From the NCBI GenBank assembly GCA_029260675.1, contig JAJDCV010000345.1:1-5655 (forward strand): a stretch of 5,655 nt of DNA, read 5' to 3'. Position numbers and translations under genes: made by a program. The notes under the pieces are model-generated. The model was not told where the DNA came from. It searched no databases and worked only from the letters and a program-made list of their open reading frames with translations. How positions within the stretch are numbered: position 1 is the first letter of the stretch; each line of letters opens with the position of its first letter. Of the stretch, positions 3,401 to 5,655 are shown one piece after another. The stretch is from Phycisphaeraceae bacterium (GTDB lineage: Bacteria > Planctomycetota > Phycisphaerae > Phycisphaerales > Phycisphaeraceae).

Positions 3401-5655
3401 CATGGGGCCGACTGCTTGTAGAGAACGGCGGTACGGCCAGAACAGGTGACGCGACCATCGGGTTTACCACCGCATCAGGCGGCAGCCACGTGATTGTCAG
3501 CGGCGCCGGGTCACAGTGGGATGTCGCGGGGTCGCTCAACGTGGCGAGCCTGGCATCGAGCACATTGTTCGTGCATACGGGTGGTGACGTGACGGTCAGC
3601 AACGGCATGACAATCGGGGCTTCCGGCACACTCGACTTCGACGGCGGCACGATCAATGTCAACGGCGGGCTGAACAACGCGGCCGGCGGCACGATCATCC
3701 ACACCGACGGCACGCTCACTATCACCAACGGCGCGTTCGCCCCCAACGTGGGCGGGCCAACGCATGATTATGTCATCGACGGCACCGGGTTGGGCGACAA
3801 CCCCACCGTGGTGCTCGGCGCCGGCAGCATAGCGACCCTTCAACGCAATGTGTTTGTTGGCGGATCCTCGGCTGGCACGCTCAACATCGAAGCCGGCGGC
3901 CAGCTCTCTGACAGCTTCGGCGTCCTTGGCGAAGTATCTGGGTCAATGGGGACAGTAAACGTCACCGGCCTAGGTTCCACGTGGGCCAATAGCGCCAACC
4001 TAATTGTCGGCAAGAGCGGTATCGGTTCGCTGAACGTCGAAGCCGGTGGCCAGGTCTCCAACATCATCGGGAGTATTGGCGACATTTCCGGCTCAACGGG
4101 GACAGCCACCATCACCGGCACAGGCTCTACGTGGGCCAGCAGCACCGATCTGTATATAGGCAACCTGGGTACCGGCACGCTTAATGTCGAAGCCGGCGGC
4201 CAGGTCTCCAGCACCACCGGCATCATCGGCAACAGTCCCGGTTCAACAGGGACAGCAACCGTTACGGGCATCGGCTCCATGTGGAACAACAGCGCCAGCT
4301 TGGTTGTGGGCGGTGGCGGTGACGGCACACTCCGTATTGAATCCGGTGGGCAGGTCACCAACGGCCTTGGCTTCATCGGGGGCTCCTCTACAGGTTCCGT
4401 GGGCGTGGTGACGGTGACTGGTCCGGGTTCCTCATGGACCAATAGCCTCGACCTGCTTGTAGGCAACCTGGGTACCGGTACGTTAAATGTCGAAGCCGGC
4501 GGACAAGTCTCAAACGGCGGCGACGCCGACATCGGCGACAGTATTACCTCAATGGGGACAGCAACCGTCACCGGCCCCGGCTCCACGTGGACAATCAGCA
4601 ACAATTTGTTCGTAGGTGATATCGGTACCGGTACGCTGAACGTCGATACCGGTGGTCAGGTCAGTAGTACTAGTGGTTCCATCGGCAACAATGGGGACTC
4701 CGTGGGCATGGCCACCGTGACCGGCGCAGGCTCCACATGGACGAACAGCCAAAATCTGGTTATAGGCTTCGATGGCAACGGCACGATGAATATAGAAGCT
4801 GGCGGTCAGGTATCCAACGTCATCGGGCGCATCGGCGAAAATGGTGTGGGCCTGACCACTGTGACCGGTGCCGGCTCCGCATGGAACAACAGCGGCGATC
4901 TGACTGTCGGCAAATTAGGCGCAGGCACGCTGAATATCCAAGACGGTGGGCTGGTTTCCAGTACTTCTGGTTTAATCGGCGATCTATTTCTCTCAACAGG
5001 TACTACAACCGTGACCGGTGCCGGCTCCACCTGGACCAACAGTCTGAATCTGTTTGTCGGCAACGGCGGCAACGGCACGCTGAACGTCGAAGCCGGCGGA
5101 CTCGTCACTAACATCGATAGCTTCATCGCGGCTTCCGTGGGTACAGTTAGCACCGCAAACGTGACCGGCCCCGGTTCCGCATGGACGAGCGCGGGGGACC
5201 TGATCGTGGGAGGAATCCCAACCACAGCGGGCGGCACGGCAGGCCTGACAATCCAGGACAGCGGGCTGGTGCAGGTCGGCGGCACGTTCAAGGTCTGGAC
5301 CGCAGGCACGGTCACACTCGACGGGGGCACACTCACGCTCGACGGCCCGATCGGAAACGGCGGCGGCACATTTGACTACATAGGCGGTGTGCTTAAGGTC
5401 AACGATCCTGCGCAGGACGTCGAGTTCTCCACCACGGGCTTTAGTCTCAGTGGGCTGCCACCCAATACTTCGCCCGCCTCGTTCGGTCCCGACGACGCCC
5501 TTAACGTCACGGGCGACGCGCGCATCGACACCGCCGCTTCGCTGGTCATGAGTGGAGGCACGGTAACCAGCGCGTCACTGCTCGTGCAGCCAGGCAGTTC
5601 AGTGGTTAGCACCGCAGGCAGCTCCACTGTCGGTAGCGCCGTGGTCGCTCTGGCG
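352..5655 (+). CDS. giant exported beta-solenoid protein with T5SS/PEP-CTERM-associated repeats (3' end outside window)
   Basis: The frame stays open for 1768 codons and runs off the right edge. In order it encodes a signal peptide (residues 1-27), a lectin-like region (28-226), a Trp-rich entry segment (231-290), repeat array A (about 316-1060), a boundary module (1061-1165), repeat array B (1166-1615) and a second boundary region (1616-1768). The repeats carry the hydrophobic-x-V-G, GTLNVEAGG and TVTGxGSxW motifs of the T5SS/PEP-CTERM-associated repeat family, whose members are surface or secreted proteins thought to fold as right-handed beta-helices. No catalytic motif is seen, so a structural, adhesive or glycan-binding role outside the inner membrane is inferred. 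Cys-12, in the signal peptide, is the only cysteine. The preceding gene ends in a PEP-CTERM-like tail, so this protein may too; an autotransporter barrel is the alternative. Coding status is secure, family likely, function unknown. Confidence 0.95.
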   Translation, partial: MRSQLFSAFMACLALSFAASSSAAVLATEDFNFTGALTDNGWTAHSSAGSKQILSDGSDATLQQGAGAGEDVNLAFAPQGATAKTFASFDVTVLNTLSIGNGDLDANGLYFAHFKDAATNFPGRVFVTNPGAGGDFSFGIEVNDASVDQVWASDFSFDTQHKVVLAYDAGTGFAELWLDPVNESSIKLVTTNFNAGTLVESFALRQSGDYTGNIQIDNVAVGTDFASVFFVWDGSIGNWDTDASWLGGVEPTINDDVTINGGTVNVTMAGEVAKHVQLDGGSLVVDAGNLSTATTGTAGLDINSTMSLINSANANVFALSIGTTTAGSVVVDGAASQMTVTSPSGLAMPKFKVGVDNVGSLSIVNGATFLYNPGDSAQFVILGEEAGSGGPDTVSDDGSRLTVDGLGSVADFNSNRLNVGQFDDAHIRVTNSGVLRTGYGVISDQAGSAGSSAIVSGPGSQWIITNGGLAGNLDVGQHEQGSLLIENGGFVSAESDFQMGLLQFAGAPSTATVTGIGSQLSVTGIGLIGGSDVGATTGSQSTLSVLDGATAQFGGGLNIANEAMTDGSSVTADGVGSVLTVSGQTNIGLNAAGHLLVDNGGVATTGLGQVGVFVGSGGSTATVTGAGSQWNLTGDLFVGRFDSGNTLTVSNGGSVSTTGFFRIANDAGTLGSSVIVDGANSALLSGGEVRVGGMSPGHLTVSNGGLVTTGPADVLFMGTEAGSGGSTVTVTGLNSQLNVGTDLFVGRFAPSSLSVSGGGAVTANEVNVSFFTGSDNSDITVSGSGSSLDAASRLTIGAGRPGTMVVEQGASVSSNNKVTSALIIAGGGSTAGSSLTVRDPGSSITTNGFVAKIGNLSDGDLFVGNGGAVNTGAMLIAVETGSGGSGVTVTDVGSQVVASGTLSVGVLAPGSLAISNGATVTAGGFSDIASGIGSGGSSATVSGLGSRLDVSGRLTVGQRSPGSLLIDSGGVVTSGVDPLVALIIGGDGGSAGSSVTVRDPGSVLDNNGLIARIGNLSWGRLLVENGGTARTGDATIGFTTASGGSHVIVSGAGSQWDVAGSLNVASLASSTLFVHTGGDVTVSNGMTIGASGTLDFDGGTINVNGGLNNAAGGTIIHTDGTLTITNGAFAPNVGGPTHDYVIDGTGLGDNPTVVLGAGSIATLQRNVFVGGSSAGTLNIEAGGQLSDSFGVLGEVSGSMGTVNVTGLGSTWANSANLIVGKSGIGSLNVEAGGQVSNIIGSIGDISGSTGTATITGTGSTWASSTDLYIGNLGTGTLNVEAGGQVSSTTGIIGNSPGSTGTATVTGIGSMWNNSASLVVGGGGDGTLRIESGGQVTNGLGFIGGSSTGSVGVVTVTGPGSSWTNSLDLLVGNLGTGTLNVEAGGQVSNGGDADIGDSITSMGTATVTGPGSTWTISNNLFVGDIGTGTLNVDTGGQVSSTSGSIGNNGDSVGMATVTGAGSTWTNSQNLVIGFDGNGTMNIEAGGQVSNVIGRIGENGVGLTTVTGAGSAWNNSGDLTVGKLGAGTLNIQDGGLVSSTSGLIGDLFLSTGTTTVTGAGSTWTNSLNLFVGNGGNGTLNVEAGGLVTNIDSFIAASVGTVSTANVTGPGSAWTSAGDLIVGGIPTTAGGTAGLTIQDSGLVQVGGTFKVWTAGTVTLDGGTLTLDGPIGNGGGTFDYIGGVLKVNDPAQDVEFSTTGFSLSGLPPNTSPASFGPDDALNVTGDARIDTAASLVMSGGTVTSASLLVQPGSSVVSTAGSSTVGSAVVALA
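433..1029 (+). other. N-terminal lectin-like (concanavalin-type jelly-roll) region, residues 28-226
   Basis: This part is non-repetitive and of different composition from the rest: it is richer in Phe, Asp and Lys, and mixes long polar strands. Landmarks are TEDFNFTG near the start, FPGRVFVTNP around 120-129, the segment VVLAYDAGTGFAELWLDP around 170-187, and IDNVAVGTDF near 216-225. The pattern of a YD-x-G-T-G turn, a strand ending LW-x-DP, and a closing IDN-x-x-VGT strand is one I associate with jelly-roll domains at the N-terminus of planctomycete PEP-CTERM proteins. Glycan binding is plausible but inferred; no sugar- or calcium-binding residues can be assigned from sequence alone. Confidence 0.5.
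1042..1221 (+). other. Trp-rich entry segment leading into the solenoid, residues 231-290
   Basis: The segment begins VWDGSIGNWDTDASW (Trp-232, Trp-239, Trp-245), continues GGVEPTINDDVTINGGTVNV, and passes into LDGGSLVVDAGNL. The WDG...GNW...W...P...DDV-x-I-NGG pattern is a common opening of autotransporter-type and PEP-CTERM beta-helical passenger regions, where it caps or starts the helix. It joins the lectin-like region to the first degenerate repeats. The call rests on remembered family patterns. Confidence 0.6.
1297..3531 (+). repeat. repeat array A: about 14 irregular units of 49-65 residues (residues 316-1060)
   Basis: Units were delimited at the hydrophobic-x-V/I-G motif. Starts lie near residues 316, 351, 416, 473, 526, 585, 635, 688, 742, 793, 850, 901, 953 and 1010; the first is a short degenerate unit. 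Each has a strand such as GSLLIENGG, LTVSNGG or GTMVVEQGA, then a GSGGS-type turn, a TVTGxGS-like strand and a short closing strand. Spacing and sequence vary much more than in array B, and the GSxW Trp is kept in only three units (Trp-462, 630, 1054). This looks like an older array that has drifted. At DNA level the units are well diverged, so assembly collapse is unlikely here. Confidence 0.85.
2728..3531 (+). repeat. higher-order repeat: 160-residue three-unit block and its second, incomplete copy
   Basis: Residues 793-952 consist of units of 57, 51 and 52 residues; residues 953-1060 repeat the first two at exactly 57 and 51. Shared marks not found elsewhere are ALII-x-GG (821 and 981), AGSS-x-TVRDPGS (835 and 995) and A-x-IGNLS-x-G (851 and 1011), all offset by 160 residues (480 bases). 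By eye about half of residues are identical between the copies. The third unit of the second copy runs into the boundary module at 1061 and is not recognisable as a full unit. This indicates duplication of a three-unit block rather than single-unit expansion. Confidence 0.75.
3532..3846 (+). other. boundary module 1 between the two repeat arrays, residues 1061-1165
   Basis: After a last degenerate unit (SLNVASLASSTLFVHTGG) the repeat motif disappears and is replaced by GTLDFDGGTINVNGG and GGTIIHTDGTLTITNGAF, followed by APNVGGPTHDYVIDG and NPTVVLGAG. The DGGT and DGTLTI strands resemble those in the C-terminal region at about 1652-1683, suggesting the same kind of module closes each array. 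It is probably still beta-helical but has different coil lengths. Pro residues around 1131-1137 and 1151 may mark a break or kink in the solenoid. Confidence 0.55.
3847..5196 (+). repeat. repeat array B: nine near-uniform units of 48-51 residues (residues 1166-1615)
   Basis: Unit starts are residues 1166, 1216, 1266, 1316, 1367, 1418, 1468, 1516 and 1566, giving lengths 50, 50, 50, 51, 51, 50, 48, 50 and 50, total 450 residues. The consensus is N/D-L-x-V-G-N-x-G-x-GTLNVEAGGQVS, then a variable turn with IG, then S-x-GTATVTGxGSTWTNS. One Trp per unit recurs at 1211, 1261, 1311, 1362, 1413, 1463, 1511, 1561 and 1611. Length changes of one or two residues fall mainly in the loop between the IG strand and TVTG. 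This is the clearest match to the T5SS/PEP-CTERM-associated repeat family. A tenth unit begins at 1616 but degenerates. Confidence 0.9.
5197..5655 (+). other. end of array B, boundary module 2 and start of a further segment, residues 1616-1768
   Basis: The tenth unit starts normally (DLIVGG) but gains an insertion (IPTTAGGTAG) and passes into LTIQDSGLVQVGGTFKVW, then TVTLDGGTLTLDGPIGNG and GGTFDYIGGVLKV. This order (a repeat with a TAGG-type insertion, then a GTLKVW-like strand, then a DGGTL strand) is one I recognise as the usual exit from such arrays. After NDPAQDVEFSTTGFSLSGLPP comes a new Gly/Ser/Val-rich segment (LNVTGDARIDTAASLVMSGG onward). No stop, membrane helix or Pro-Glu-Pro motif is reached, so the anchoring mechanism is not visible. 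Confidence 0.6.

Noticed and set aside
3840..4604. Long minus-strand open frame (254 codons) with its own internal Pro/Val-rich repeats
   Set aside because: It is the exact antisense of array B; its apparent repeats (EPGPVTVAVP-like) are reverse complements of the TVTGPGST coding sequence. The + strand frame is continuous and has a signal peptide, ribosome site and known repeat family.
3847..5196. CRISPR-like or non-coding tandem repeat array
   Set aside because: The period is about 150 bases, divergence is mostly at third codon positions, and the frame stays open throughout: these are protein repeats.
352..5655. Type V autotransporter with a C-terminal barrel
   Set aside because: The passenger-like repeats fit, but no barrel is in the window and the adjacent PEP-CTERM tail makes an exosortase-sorted protein more likely. 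It remains open until the 3' end is seen.

Overview
The window is dominated by one very large gene on the + strand. It starts at 352 and is still open at the right edge (5655), giving 1768 codons with no in-frame stop and no C-terminus in view. It encodes an exported repeat protein: a Sec-type signal peptide, an N-terminal jelly-roll/lectin-like region, a Trp-rich entry segment, then two long arrays of Gly/Thr/Val/Asn-rich repeats. The repeat signature (hydrophobic-x-V-G ... GTLNVEAGGxV ... IG ... TVTGxGSxW) is that of the family I know as the T5SS/PEP-CTERM-associated repeat (TIGR04393 from memory; no search was run). Such repeats are expected to fold as a right-handed beta-solenoid and occur in large surface or secreted proteins.

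The first 40 bases are the end of another + strand gene. Its last residues, GLGGLGLLRKRH-stop, look like the tail of a PEP-CTERM sorting signal: the end of a hydrophobic helix followed by a basic cluster. The upstream neighbour is therefore probably also an exosortase-sorted surface protein, and the giant gene may end the same way outside the window. A hairpin directly after that stop probably terminates the upstream transcript. About 310 bases of non-coding leader follow, containing a perfect 8-bp hairpin, short duplicated motifs and a Shine-Dalgarno-like AAGGAAG before the giant gene's ATG.

Layout: 1-40 tail of a PEP-CTERM-type protein; 43-65 terminator hairpin; 41-351 intergenic leader; 352-432 signal peptide; 433-1029 lectin-like region; 1042-1221 entry segment; 1297-3531 repeat array A (older, irregular, 49-65-residue units, containing a 160-residue higher-order repeat); 3532-3846 boundary module 1; 3847-5196 repeat array B (nine near-uniform units of 48-51 residues); 5197-5655 degenerate last unit, boundary module 2 and the start of a further segment.

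The organism is most likely a member of Planctomycetota, or a related bacterium with an exosortase system. This rests on the lectin-like N-terminus (YDxGTGxAELWLDP, then IDNVAVGT), the WDG...GNW entry segment, the repeat family and the neighbouring PEP-CTERM tail. The species cannot be named from this window. I see no enzyme, defence system, mobile element, RNA gene or CRISPR array. The interest lies in how the repeat arrays evolved, in the modular build, and in a leader that could fold in two alternative ways.
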